DNA of 64,000 bases from CAVQEK01 sp963711495 (GTDB lineage: Bacteria > Bacteroidota > Bacteroidia > Cytophagales > Cyclobacteriaceae): contig CAVQEK010000004.1 in assembly GCA_963711495.1 (NCBI GenBank), forward strand, positions 372,001 through 436,000. Reading direction: 5' to 3'. How positions within the stretch are numbered: position 1 is the first letter of the stretch; the number at the start of each line of letters is the position of its first letter. Below are positions 1 through 8,856 of this stretch, piece after piece. The notes beneath the pieces are model-generated. The model ran no database searches. It was not told the DNA's origin and saw only the letters and a program-made list of their open reading frames with translations. A program made the position numbers and the translations under genes.

Positions 1-311
1 ATCGGCAAAATTTGGCCTGTGTGTTTGTGCTTATCGATGGCCGTCTGGAACCACAAAAAATAGATTATGACTTTATGTACTGGTTGGGGGAAATGCGAAT
101 TCCATTCGGCATCATTTTCACCAAAACCGATAAGTTGAGCAACAACAAGATCAATGGCATTCAGGTACTTCATAAAAAAATGCTGAAAAAATCGTGGATT
201 GAATTGCCGGATATTTTTCTTTCATCAGCGATTACCAAAAAAGGGAAAGACGAAATTTTAGCTTTCATCGATGCGGTAGGTAAAACTTTCGATCCCCGAA
301 AGCCTTTTTAA
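1..311 (+). CDS. engB: Ribosome biogenesis GTPase EngB/YsxC, C-terminal part (cut by window edge)
   Basis: The gene enters from the left edge; the reading frame is open from base 3, so only about the last 100 residues are visible. They contain the G4 guanine-specificity motif TKTDKLS and a G5-like SSAITKKG, in the spacing and context (LIDGRLEPQKID...) typical of EngB/YsxC. Members of this family are essential GTPases that assist assembly of the large ribosomal subunit in the cytoplasm. The P-loop and G2/G3 motifs lie outside the window. The family call rests on these motifs and the overall resemblance; the apparent TTG at base 12 is internal, not a start. Confidence 0.88.
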   Translation, partial: RQNLACVFVLIDGRLEPQKIDYDFMYWLGEMRIPFGIIFTKTDKLSNNKINGIQVLHKKMLKKSWIELPDIFLSSAITKKGKDEILAFIDAVGKTFDPRKPF

Positions 312-357
312 AAGCCGGTAAAATAAACTAAATTTGCCGCCTGCTAAATTAAACAAT

Positions 358-876
358 ATGGAATTAAAAGACATTGCTGCAGTAGCTGGTAAACCAGGAT
401 TGTATAAAATAATTAAACCAGCCAGAACAGGTCTTATACTGGAAAGTCTCGATGCAAATAAAAATAAACTGGTGACCGGGCCCAACCATCGCGTTTCGGT
501 CCTTAATGAAATTTCAGTCTATACGGTAGATGTCGACAAGACCGTGCCACTAGACGACATTTTACATAAAATTCATGATGAATTTGGGGACGATCCGGGT
601 GTTGATGGCAAGTCTGATAAAGACGAACTCTTCGCTTTTATGAAAGTGATTGTTCCCGATTTCGACACAGAGCGTGTCTACCCCAGTGATATTAAGAAAA
701 TTGTGAATTGGTACAGCGTCATATTGAAGGAAGCAAAGGAAGTACTGGAGAAAAAGCCAGAAGACGAAAAGGAAGAAGTAAAAAAAGAGCATGATGATGA
801 AGAGGTCAAAAAGCAACCTTCAGCTACTGCCAAAACAAAAAAATCCGCAACCCCGGAAAACAAAAAGAATTCTTAA
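358..876 (+). CDS. DUF5606 family protein
   Basis: A 172-residue protein starting at the ATG of MELKDIAAVAGKPGLYK. The frame is open further upstream from a TTG at 334, but family members start at the MELKDI-type sequence. Residues 1 to about 135 match the conserved Bacteroidota DUF5606 pattern (GKPGLYKIIKPARTGLILESLD, then HRVSVLNEISVYT). The last 45 residues are a Lys/Glu-rich low-complexity tail, probably disordered. No signal peptide or membrane segment is visible, so it should be cytoplasmic. Its function is unknown. It lies 46 bp after engB and may be co-transcribed with it. Confidence 0.85.
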   Translation: MELKDIAAVAGKPGLYKIIKPARTGLILESLDANKNKLVTGPNHRVSVLNEISVYTVDVDKTVPLDDILHKIHDEFGDDPGVDGKSDKDELFAFMKVIVPDFDTERVYPSDIKKIVNWYSVILKEAKEVLEKKPEDEKEEVKKEHDDEEVKKQPSATAKTKKSATPENKKNS

Positions 877-899
877 ATCATCAGTTGATCTGCCGGAAT

Positions 900-2222
900 T
901 CATTTGAGAAGACGCTCATAGACGGCCCGATAATGCTCAATGCCTCTTTGTAGCGAGAAATAATCCATAGCAAAATTCGAGACAGTTGTATTGGATTTTT
1001 TGATCAATTCCTGGATAACCCGGCGATATTCTTGTTGATCAAAATTGCTTACCATATAGAAATTCTCAATTTTAGACTGAAATAAATCCACATCGCCCCA
1101 GCCTGTATTGGTAATTACCGGTTTGCCCATCGCCAGGACTTCTCCCATCTTGGTAGCGGAAGATGCAATCTTAGAAAATGACGGCTTAATAAACATAATG
1201 GAGGCATCGGAATATTGAACAAATGCCGGCACATGTTTCCTGGACGTCTGCGTTACCGCTATTTCTGATCCGCTGTACTTGGCGTGTACAAAGATTTGTA
1301 AAGTATTGTCCAGCAGCGTATGAACGCTGTTTGCTTCACTCCAACCCCTTTGCACAAGTAAATGCTCGGCGCTTTCGAGGTCGTTGGTGAGCAGTAGAAA
1401 TTGCGTCCGGGTGACAGTCCCGCACAACGCTTCAAAAAAATCCAGCATCGCATCAAACAGATACCAGGTGCCTAAAGAGCCCAGGTACAGCAATTTGAAA
1501 GTATAATCTTTATTCAGCCCCGCATTGACCTCATCTAATGTTGCACTGTCGAGTTCATCAGCATTGAATAATTGCAAATCTGCACAACAGGGAATTACTG
1601 TGATGGGTTGATTTGGTGATTTGGTGATTTGATGATCTGGTGATTGATTTGATGGTGAAAAATATTGTTTTAGAATATACGATTTGGCATTTTCTGTAAG
1701 GGAGATGATAGCATCTGACTCCTTGAAGAATTGCTTTTCCTTCCCTTTGAAATAATTGTAAATGATATTGAACAATGGATTCTTAACATTCCAGATCTTC
1801 CCTTCAATACGTTCATTAACCCAAAAGCCCCGCATGTCAAAAATGAACTTCAAGCCTGCTTTTCTTTTAAGCCTGAGACCGACCAAGGCTGTTATATAGC
1901 TGCGGCAATGAACGACCCCGATATTATGATCTTCCAATACTTTTTTTGCTTTCCATTGCAGCGTTAGTATGTCCAGTAAAGTAGAAAACACAGGAGGTTT
2001 TTTATGGTATTTTAACGGATGCCAGGTGATTTTTTTACCCGTAATCAGATGCTTGACGGAAGCCCCGTGTTTTTCAAAATTCCCATCTTTCTCAAAACTG
2101 ACAATGTGGAACCCCATCCCTTTTTCTTCCAGGCCCAATAAATAAGGCAAAATTTGCGACTGCCCCAGTGGGTCGGTAAGGCCATCGTAGGTGAGGTAGA
2201 GGGATCCATGCGTCATGCTCAT
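900..2222 (-). CDS. Glycosyltransferase family 4 protein
   Basis: A 440-residue GT-B fold glycosyltransferase. The N-terminal acceptor half shows LTYDGLTDPLGQSQILPYL and FDMRGFWVNERI. The C-terminal nucleotide-sugar half contains KMGEVLAMGKPVITNTGWGDVDLF, the usual GT4 donor-binding region. It probably adds a sugar to a surface glycan at the inner face of the membrane; donor and acceptor cannot be read from sequence. Translation could start at the first or the third codon (both ATG). Residues about 190-208 are an odd Ser/Pro/Asn/Gln insert encoded by a degenerate short tandem repeat. Its base composition resembles the host background rather than the AT-rich island beginning just upstream of it. 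Confidence 0.85.
   Translation of the reverse strand: MSMTHGSLYLTYDGLTDPLGQSQILPYLLGLEEKGMGFHIVSFEKDGNFEKHGASVKHLITGKKITWHPLKYHKKPPVFSTLLDILTLQWKAKKVLEDHNIGVVHCRSYITALVGLRLKRKAGLKFIFDMRGFWVNERIEGKIWNVKNPLFNIIYNYFKGKEKQFFKESDAIISLTENAKSYILKQYFSPSNQSPDHQITKSPNQPITVIPCCADLQLFNADELDSATLDEVNAGLNKDYTFKLLYLGSLGTWYLFDAMLDFFEALCGTVTRTQFLLLTNDLESAEHLLVQRGWSEANSVHTLLDNTLQIFVHAKYSGSEIAVTQTSRKHVPAFVQYSDASIMFIKPSFSKIASSATKMGEVLAMGKPVITNTGWGDVDLFQSKIENFYMVSNFDQQEYRRVIQELIKKSNTTVSNFAMDYFSLQRGIEHYRAVYERLLK
1602..1655. repeat. Degenerate 8-bp tandem repeat inside a glycosyltransferase gene
   Basis: On the plus strand the tract is made of copies of GATTTGGT and close variants; on the coding strand this reads as ATCACCAA-type units. 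It is translated in frame as an insert rich in Ser, Pro, Asn, Gln, Ile and Thr (NQSPDHQITKSPNQPI) between the two GT-B domains. No such insert is expected in GT4 enzymes at this point. Confidence 0.7.
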
Positions 2223-2486
2223 GCTTTCTATTTGAAGGCTAAATTAAAGCATAATTGGCGATTTTTGGGGAATGTGGCAGTAAACAGAAAATAAAACCTT
2301 GTAAAACAGGATTCTATAGTGTTTGATTTCTTTATGAGTTAAGTCTTAAAAATTGCATTAAATTAAAAATAGCGGCTTGAAACTGTAAGGCTTTCTCTTC
2401 ATTGATCATAAATCTAAGAAAGTGGGGCAAGAAGGTTTTTTATTTAGAAATTGTATGTTTTCTTGTCTCTGCCAATTTTCACCTCG

Positions 2487-3323
2487 ATGGATAATAAAAC
2501 ATTATTTTACTTTGGCCACCCAAAAGCAGGATCAACCTGGTTCGGGGGTTTAATGGCTGGAATTTCAATTGATTTGGGATTGAATTTTTTTTATGGTCAA
2601 TACACTTTGCCAAGCAATCAGGAAATTCTCAAATTCAAGAGGTATGATATGATTATCAGTCAAAATTCAGATTACCAATCTTTAATAAATCTAAATATCC
2701 CTTACAAGGGATTTCATATCATTAGAGATCCAAGAGATCTTTGCGTTTCGTCTTATTTCTCTTTTAAAAAAACTCATGTATTGGGGGACTGGCGTCAATT
2801 AAAAGATCTGCGAGACAAACTTAACGCGGTTTCAATGGAAGAAGGGATGTTGGAAATATTCAATTTTAATAAAGGATTTTTCAATTCGATACATACTTGG
2901 AACTACGGCGATGAGAATATATTAGAATTAAAATACGAGGATATAATAAATAATCCGGAAGAGTATCTTCTTAGAATTTGTGATTTCTTGTTTTGCTGCG
3001 ATCCACATACTTCCATCAAATTTAATGTTATCTCAATATACAATCGCATTCTACTTAGAAACAGAAGATTTTTTTATGACCATCTTAAAATTAAGAGCCA
3101 AAAATTACCTGTCAATCATATAAAAAACCTAAACAAAAAACTATCATTCAAAGAATTATCTAAGGGGAGAAACCGTGGTCAGGAAAATTTTAATTCTCAT
3201 TACAGAAAGGGGATAAGCGGGGATTGGAAGCATTATATTACGGGAAATCTGAAAGAAATGTTTAAAACCCAATACGGGAACTTATTGATCCAACTTGGAT
3301 ATGAAAGAGATAATTCATGGTAA
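2487..3323 (+). CDS. Sulfotransferase domain protein
   Basis: A 278-residue cytosolic-type sulfotransferase. The 5'-phosphosulfate loop is HPKAGSTWF (residues 11-19). The 3'-phosphate-binding segment is RDPRDLCVSSYFS (from R80). Such enzymes move a sulfate group from PAPS to a hydroxyl of a sugar or other acceptor. The ATG at 2487 puts the PAPS loop near the N terminus, as in the family; a TTG at 2451 in the same frame is less likely. It faces the polysaccharide operon and overlaps the end of the convergent GT2 gene by 9 bp. It probably decorates the glycan made by that operon. The DNA is AT-rich, like the rest of the island. Confidence 0.82.
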   Translation: MDNKTLFYFGHPKAGSTWFGGLMAGISIDLGLNFFYGQYTLPSNQEILKFKRYDMIISQNSDYQSLINLNIPYKGFHIIRDPRDLCVSSYFSFKKTHVLGDWRQLKDLRDKLNAVSMEEGMLEIFNFNKGFFNSIHTWNYGDENILELKYEDIINNPEEYLLRICDFLFCCDPHTSIKFNVISIYNRILLRNRRFFYDHLKIKSQKLPVNHIKNLNKKLSFKELSKGRNRGQENFNSHYRKGISGDWKHYITGNLKEMFKTQYGNLLIQLGYERDNSW

Positions 3324-4190
3324 ATTCTCTTTTACAATGGCCCAAAACTTTTTACTAAAGACCACATAATAATTTACACTAATAGCCTTATATAAGTATT
3401 TAAAAGATCTACCTCTACTTCCATTCATGGCCAAATGTAAAGCCAGATATATGAATCGATGACTGATAAACCTCTTGCACTCATTTCTATCCCACAGGGA
3501 ACTACTGGACGCGACATCAATTATTTTGCTTATCCTATTAATTAAATGATCATCATTAAAAGATGAAATTACACTTCGATTAGAATGTTGAATTATACAA
3601 CTGGTGATTTCGTTAGAATAATACAAAGAATACTTGGATGCCAGTCTTAACCAGAGTTCATAATCTTCAGAACCTATTATTTCGTGATTTTCATTGAATT
3701 TATTTGCTTTGACTATATCATTTCTTATAAACACTCCAATACAACTCAAATGATTGCCGGTCAAGAGCTTTTTATTAATATTGCCACTCCTTTTGTCTTC
3801 CTGCCTCAAAATTCTTCCGTTTTCATCCTTAATTTCGTATGCTAAATGGAACCATTCCGGGCTATTATGTTCTTTGACTAATTTGTGTGCTTCTTCGAAA
3901 TGATTAGGATAAAGAAGATCGTCGCTATCCAGGAAAGTAACATACGCTCCAGTAGCTTTATCTATCCCAAAATTCCTTGCAACTGCCCTCTCCTCATTTT
4001 TCTTTTTATAATACCTAATGCGTTGATCTACAAAAGTATTTACAATTTGTTCAGTATTGTCTGTACTTCCATCGTCAACAATTATTAATTCAAAATCAAT
4101 ATACGTTTGACTTAAAACCGAATAGATTGTTTTACTGATGAAATCAGCGCGATTAAACGTTGGAATAATAATGGTAAATGTCCGATCCAT
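3315..4190 (-). CDS. Glycosyltransferase family 2 protein
   Basis: A 291-residue GT-A glycosyltransferase. The N terminus IIIPTFNRADFISKTIYSVLSQTY is the standard GT2 opening, followed by VDDGSTDNT (about 38-46) and the metal/nucleotide motif DSDD (88-91). It would transfer a nucleotide-activated sugar during repeat-unit assembly in the cytoplasm. It is the last gene of the minus-strand polysaccharide operon. Its start codon follows directly on the stop of the upstream FkbM gene with no gap, so the two are almost certainly co-translated. Sugar specificity is unknown. Confidence 0.88.
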   Translation of the reverse strand: MDRTFTIIIPTFNRADFISKTIYSVLSQTYIDFELIIVDDGSTDNTEQIVNTFVDQRIRYYKKKNEERAVARNFGIDKATGAYVTFLDSDDLLYPNHFEEAHKLVKEHNSPEWFHLAYEIKDENGRILRQEDKRSGNINKKLLTGNHLSCIGVFIRNDIVKANKFNENHEIIGSEDYELWLRLASKYSLYYSNEITSCIIQHSNRSVISSFNDDHLINRISKIIDVASSSSLWDRNECKRFISHRFIYLALHLAMNGSRGRSFKYLYKAISVNYYVVFSKKFWAIVKENLP

Positions 4191-5072
4191 TCACTGAGGA
4201 ATAAAAAGAAAATTCCGGCCCGCGCTATCGTAATTCAACGAGTCGACAGGTTCTAGTCTACCACCTTTCAATACAAAAATGCCATACTTCAATCTTTTAA
4301 ATAAATCATTGATAAAATGAACAGCCGGCAACTTAGACTGAAATTCAATGTCTGTGTCAAACACTTTGGTAAATATTTCACACAAAACAATCGGTTTATA
4401 CTTTTCTATTGTTTGTTGTGCTCCCAGAATCACTTCAAGTTCATGCCCTTCAACGTCAATTTTTATTAATTGAGGATAGATTTTTTGATTTACACAGAAT
4501 GAGTCAATGCTTATGACTTCAACTTCGGTTTTAGCAGATGAAGCATCTGAATGTTTGTAAAAAAAAGCCCGGTCAAAAGATGAAACGGTGGTCATACTCA
4601 TGTCTTTGGGCAAGTAAAAATCCATACGACCTGTTTTATTACTGATCCCCATGTTAAAAGTTGAGATGTTATCAAGTTTATTAAGCTCAATATTATAATT
4701 AGTTCTTTTAAAGTTGGCGGGATTCGGTTCGAAGGAAAAGACATTTAATTCGGGATACTTCATACCCAGAACTATTGAAAACAATCCATTGAATGAGCCT
4801 ATATCAAAAAAAATATTGCCCCGTTTAATGATAGAAGTCAAACATTCAATCTCATGAATTTCTTCGTCAAAACCCGAATAATAATAACCACTAATCAGAT
4901 AATCATCGCAATCGGAATAGAATAGCAATTTTTGATCCAATAAATCAAATTTAACGATGCCTTTAAGGGGCCATTTAGCGTATAGAGCCTTAATCTTCAA
5001 TTTTTTTAGAAAAAGTGCAATTACTCGATTAAGAGAATATACCGATCTGATTTTCTTAAGCTGATTTAACAT
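4191..5072 (-). CDS. FkbM family methyltransferase
   Basis: A 293-residue SAM-dependent methyltransferase. Motif I is FFDIGSFNGLFS (near residues 88-99), and the FkbM hallmark LIKIDVEGHELEVILGA follows in the C-terminal half. FkbM proteins typically O-methylate sugars or polyketide hydroxyls. I prefer the ATG at 5072 (MLNQLKKIR), which overlaps the upstream glycosyltransferase by 17 bp; a TTG at 5090 is the longer alternative. In this operon it probably methylates a sugar of the surface glycan. A second, divergent FkbM gene sits at 11248-12105. Confidence 0.85.
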   Translation of the reverse strand: MLNQLKKIRSVYSLNRVIALFLKKLKIKALYAKWPLKGIVKFDLLDQKLLFYSDCDDYLISGYYYSGFDEEIHEIECLTSIIKRGNIFFDIGSFNGLFSIVLGMKYPELNVFSFEPNPANFKRTNYNIELNKLDNISTFNMGISNKTGRMDFYLPKDMSMTTVSSFDRAFFYKHSDASSAKTEVEVISIDSFCVNQKIYPQLIKIDVEGHELEVILGAQQTIEKYKPIVLCEIFTKVFDTDIEFQSKLPAVHFINDLFKRLKYGIFVLKGGRLEPVDSLNYDSAGRNFLFIPQ

Positions 5073-6189
5073 CAGAATACAGTATCTCAAGTTTATTGAT
5101 CATCTTATTCAACGCAAATTGCTCGACATCTTTCCTCCCGTTTTCTATGAGCTTAGCTCTCAAATTCTGATCTTTCATGAATCTTAATAACGCATCGAAA
5201 ATTGCTTCAGAATTTTCAAAAGGAACCACCAGAGCATTTTTTCCATGCTGAATAAATTCCTTCGCTATGCCGGACAATGTAAAAATTGACGGTATTCCTG
5301 CAGCCAAAGCTTCCACATAAGTCTGGCCAAAAGCCTCAATTTCGGCATTGATCGGTGTATGCACATAAACATCAAAAATATGATGAAGCGCAAACAAATC
5401 ATTTTCAAACTCAATAATACGATACGACTTTTCTGGTAAATCCTTCAACAATGATCTAATATGATCGGTGTAAGGGCCTTTGGCATTGGCGAGTACCAAT
5501 TGTGCATCCGGATATTTTATTAATAGTTTTTTAAACGCCGGAATGATGGATTGAATTCCTTTCCATTCAATCCAGCGTGCAATAACGCCGATTATTGGCC
5601 CACCAGTAACATTATATTTGTTTTTTAAATCATCAATGCTATTCTGACGCACATTTTTAAAAGCTTCAAGGTCAAATCCGTGATGGATTAAATGGATTTT
5701 TTTTGGATTTACATTCTCCTTTTCCACAAGAACATTTCTAACATTCTCGCTAATAGCAACAATATCCGTGGCCAACCAGTTGATAAGTTTATCCAATGTC
5801 ACTCCTTTCTGATTAAACTGCCAGTTATAAGTGCTGTGATGTCTGGTGTAAACTCGCTTTTTGACACCTGCTAATTTACCTGACAATAAGCCAATTAATG
5901 CTGCGTCGAAAAGGTGGCAATGGATGATATGAGGTTTAACCTCTCTTAAAGTCTTTACGACGCCAAATAACGATCTTAATGAATCTTGCCGGCTCCTATG
6001 GGTGATCCTGATGAAATAAATATTGTTTTTAATCAGGAAGTTTTCTATTTCAGATCCATCCGGATTGAGCAGAATAAAGGAAAATTCAAATTTTTCTTTT
6101 TCCAAATATTCGACAATCCATTCAAATGCCTGCGCTTTGTTAATATTGGAAAGAATAAAGGTCACTTTATTTGTATCTGGCATTTTCAC
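5056..6189 (-). CDS. Glycosyltransferase family 4 protein
   Basis: A 377-residue GT-B enzyme. The N-terminal half contains HIIHCHLFDAALIGLLSGKLAGVKKRVYTRHHST, usual for GT4 (GT1-like) acceptor domains. The donor half has GVIARWIEWKGIQSIIPAFKKL and EAFGQTYVEALAAGIPSIFT, with the E-x7-E arrangement that holds the nucleotide sugar. It overlaps the upstream methyltransferase by 4 bp and the downstream FkbM gene by 17 bp, so it is embedded in one operon. Role: a sugar transfer in building the surface polysaccharide; specificity unknown. Confidence 0.88.
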   Translation of the reverse strand: MKMPDTNKVTFILSNINKAQAFEWIVEYLEKEKFEFSFILLNPDGSEIENFLIKNNIYFIRITHRSRQDSLRSLFGVVKTLREVKPHIIHCHLFDAALIGLLSGKLAGVKKRVYTRHHSTYNWQFNQKGVTLDKLINWLATDIVAISENVRNVLVEKENVNPKKIHLIHHGFDLEAFKNVRQNSIDDLKNKYNVTGGPIIGVIARWIEWKGIQSIIPAFKKLLIKYPDAQLVLANAKGPYTDHIRSLLKDLPEKSYRIIEFENDLFALHHIFDVYVHTPINAEIEAFGQTYVEALAAGIPSIFTLSGIAKEFIQHGKNALVVPFENSEAIFDALLRFMKDQNLRAKLIENGRKDVEQFALNKMINKLEILYSDVKSA

Positions 6190-6956
6190 TTTCTCAAAAC
6201 TCCCACATATTTTCCACCAGTAAAAGTGATTAATGGTTTTCCATCAACCTCTTTCGAAAATTCAAGAAAAGCGGAATTATCCTGGATGTCATCGGATATA
6301 AAAATACCCCCATATTTTAGATGAGACCAAAGCAGTGGATATGCCCATTTTCTCCCGGTGTAACTTTTGTCGCTGTCATAATGGCAAACATCAATGGTTT
6401 TATTAACCATCTTTAAAGCCTTTTTCAATCCATTTCTATCGGGCTCTCTTATGATTGTCCAATTAGACCTCAGTCTGTCTGGTACAGCTATTCCCACGAA
6501 ATTTTCATTACCCATTTTTGGATATGGCATATCAACACTTATCAATCTTCCTAACTCATTTTCTGCAATGGCCCCAAGAATTGCAAGTGAACTCCATCCA
6601 TAAGCAATTCCGGTTTCAATTACACTGTTTGGTCTATAATTTTTGATCACATTATACAGAAGATTTAAACCACCAGCTCCGCCCATTTTAAATGATAAAT
6701 TGTCAACCCTTGTCGTTGCCTGTTTAATATCACTGACATATTTTTCTTCAAAAGAAATAAATAACGTATTGCGTCCAAACAATTTGATGAGTAAATGTTC
6801 CAAATCCATTTGGTGCTTATGACAATACAGTTTAGTTTGATCACCATTTAAGCTGTCGTCAAGATTTAAAATTCTTCTTTTGGATAACTGAACAAGAAAA
6901 GGATAAAATTTTGGCCTTTTCAAAAACCAAAACAGGGTTTTAATCTTGGAAATCAT
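6186..6956 (-). CDS. Class I SAM-dependent methyltransferase (Methyltransf_24-like)
   Basis: A 256-residue protein. Motif I is SVIETGIAYGWSSLAILGA, then LISVDMPYP for the ribose-binding acidic strand, and DVCHYDSDKSYTGRKWAYPLLW followed by GGIFISDDI for the later strands. This pattern is common in methyltransferases of polysaccharide clusters. It overlaps the next gene by 4 bp (ATGA-type coupling). It is a third methyltransferase in the operon, of a family distinct from the two FkbM genes. Target hydroxyl unknown. Confidence 0.78.
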   Translation of the reverse strand: MISKIKTLFWFLKRPKFYPFLVQLSKRRILNLDDSLNGDQTKLYCHKHQMDLEHLLIKLFGRNTLFISFEEKYVSDIKQATTRVDNLSFKMGGAGGLNLLYNVIKNYRPNSVIETGIAYGWSSLAILGAIAENELGRLISVDMPYPKMGNENFVGIAVPDRLRSNWTIIREPDRNGLKKALKMVNKTIDVCHYDSDKSYTGRKWAYPLLWSHLKYGGIFISDDIQDNSAFLEFSKEVDGKPLITFTGGKYVGVLRK

Positions 6957-6957
6957 T

Positions 6958-7878
6958 TTAGAGTTTCTTGTTGGTATAAACCTCGCCTAGACTATAAATC
7001 ACCCATTCATACAATTTAAACCGCACTACCCTGGGAAGGAAAATAAAAAAATCATTATCAATAAGCTCCACTATTCTTGTTTTGGCAAATAGGAAAAGAA
7101 AAGTGTTTTTCATACGGCTAAAAAGGCCTGGATTCTTATTGTCTAGTGTAATGAAAGGCTTAAGTTGTGATAAAGAGCTTTTAGCTTGATTATATTCTCT
7201 TCTTCTTTTGATGTAATTTCGACAGGTAATGTGGTCATTATGCCAAGCGATCATGGCTTTGTTAAAAAACACATTAATGTTTTTATTCAAAGCTGATATT
7301 GCAAAATCATAATCTTCAATATCAGTTAGCCGCTCATCAAAACCGCCAATTTTATTAAAGATGTTCTTAGACATAGAACAATTCGCTGCTGTGAAAAACA
7401 AATTATTAAAATTCAATTTATTTAACCCCATCTTATATTTCTTTGTCCACTTGATGCTTAAAGATCGCTTATAGCAAAGGATATCGCTGGTGCAAAATTC
7501 AGCTTTTTCCATTGGGTTTCCACACAAAACGGCATTCTTATAATTTCTATGAAATCGGCAATGTTGAACTACACAATCTTCCATTGGACTCATATCATCA
7601 TCAAAAAAAATTAATAGTTCACCAGTCGCCTCTATTGCACCTTTGTTTCTGGCGCTGGCCCTACCTTTGTTTTCTTGCCAAATTATTTTAAAATCTTTGA
7701 AATTTAAACCCTGAGACCTCAGTAATTCCGCTGTATTGTCATTGCTGCCGTCGACAACGATAATGACTTCAAATTCTTTATGCGTTTGTTCCTCTAAAGC
7801 CTTTATGGTGTTACCAATTTTATGTGCTCCATTGTAGGTTGGAATTATTATTGAAATCGAAGAGGATTTATCGAGCAT
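6958..7878 (-). CDS. Glycosyltransferase family 2 protein
   Basis: A 306-residue GT-A glycosyltransferase. It begins ISIIIPTYNGAHKIGNTIKALEEQTHKEF and shows VVDGSNDNTAELL, the metal-binding FFDDDMSP, and an acceptor-side acidic pair in DIEDYDFAI. It is separated by 1 bp from the downstream methyltransferase and by 3 bp from the upstream GT2, consistent with a single transcript. Role: sugar transfer for the exported glycan; donor and linkage cannot be inferred. Confidence 0.87.
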   Translation of the reverse strand: MLDKSSSISIIIPTYNGAHKIGNTIKALEEQTHKEFEVIIVVDGSNDNTAELLRSQGLNFKDFKIIWQENKGRASARNKGAIEATGELLIFFDDDMSPMEDCVVQHCRFHRNYKNAVLCGNPMEKAEFCTSDILCYKRSLSIKWTKKYKMGLNKLNFNNLFFTAANCSMSKNIFNKIGGFDERLTDIEDYDFAISALNKNINVFFNKAMIAWHNDHITCRNYIKRRREYNQAKSSLSQLKPFITLDNKNPGLFSRMKNTFLFLFAKTRIVELIDNDFFIFLPRVVRFKLYEWVIYSLGEVYTNKKL

Positions 7879-7881
7879 TAA

Positions 7882-8856
7882 TTACTTTCTGAAAAAACTG
7901 ATCACGGAATGAGGAAGAGAACTTCTCAATTTTATTTTCCTATACAAAGATAGGTCTTCTTTAGCCAAAAAAACAGGATTTATGGTTTGCAAAAACCTTT
8001 TACAGACTTCATGCCTTCCTCGATAGTATAACTCTTCGGCTCTTTTAAGCAAAAAATAGTTTATACTTCCTTCAATAATGGTTTGATTGGTCCAGGTTCC
8101 AACCTCGGAATCGATCGAATAATCAATATTTAGATAAGATCTTATTACCTGCTCTATCTTTTTGTTTTGAGATCTCGTCGATAATAAATAAAAAATAGTG
8201 TCGTGTTCGATTTGAAATTTTTCATTCGCCGAAATTGTTTTGGATTGATCATGCAATCGAAAATTAACCAGAACATTTTCAATTTTCACAATCCCATCCA
8301 GACCAAAATGATACAAGTACCGCATCCACCACTCCCGATCCATTGCGTAATGAAGTTTTTCATTCAATAAACCAACTTCATCCCAGGCTTCTTTGCGAAA
8401 AAAAGTTTCTGGCTGATCAATTCTTGCCCACCCTATGGTTTTGTATAAATTATCAAAATAAACATCTGTACCTCGACTAAATTTTACGGTTTCCTCTTCA
8501 TTGAACAGTCTGGACGTTCCACAAATAACCTTGACCTCCGGTTTACAAAACCATTTTGCCACCGTATTAAGAGCATCTGCCTCATAATAATCGTCGGCAT
8601 TAAGCCAGTTTACAATATCGCCCTCTGCCTGCTTAATTCCTTTATTGATTGCTTGACTTTGGCCATTGTCTGGTTTGCTACACCAATAAGCAAGATGTTT
8701 TTCGTATTTTCTAATAAGATCAACCGATTTATCAGTACTTCCACCATCAATAACTACATACTCCAAATCGGGGTATTCTTGTGAAAGGACAGAGTCTATC
8801 GTTTGTTCAAGAAACTGGCCTTGGTTTAACGTCGGAGTTGTAATGGAAATCTTCAT
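7882..8856 (-). CDS. Glycosyltransferase family 2 protein
   Basis: A 324-residue GT-A enzyme. Starting at the ATG of MKISITTPTLNQGQF gives the canonical GT2 N terminus; the frame is open 18 codons upstream but that adds a non-family extension and a larger overlap. Motifs are VIDGGSTDKS, KPDNGQSQAINKG, NADDYY (metal site) and AMDREWWMRYLY (acceptor/base region). This subfamily (the WCSKPDNGQSQAINKG type) is frequent in O-antigen and capsule clusters. It overlaps the upstream sulfotransferase gene by 50 bp. Confidence 0.87.
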   Translation of the reverse strand: MKISITTPTLNQGQFLEQTIDSVLSQEYPDLEYVVIDGGSTDKSVDLIRKYEKHLAYWCSKPDNGQSQAINKGIKQAEGDIVNWLNADDYYEADALNTVAKWFCKPEVKVICGTSRLFNEEETVKFSRGTDVYFDNLYKTIGWARIDQPETFFRKEAWDEVGLLNEKLHYAMDREWWMRYLYHFGLDGIVKIENVLVNFRLHDQSKTISANEKFQIEHDTIFYLLSTRSQNKKIEQVIRSYLNIDYSIDSEVGTWTNQTIIEGSINYFLLKRAEELYYRGRHEVCKRFLQTINPVFLAKEDLSLYRKIKLRSSLPHSVISFFRK

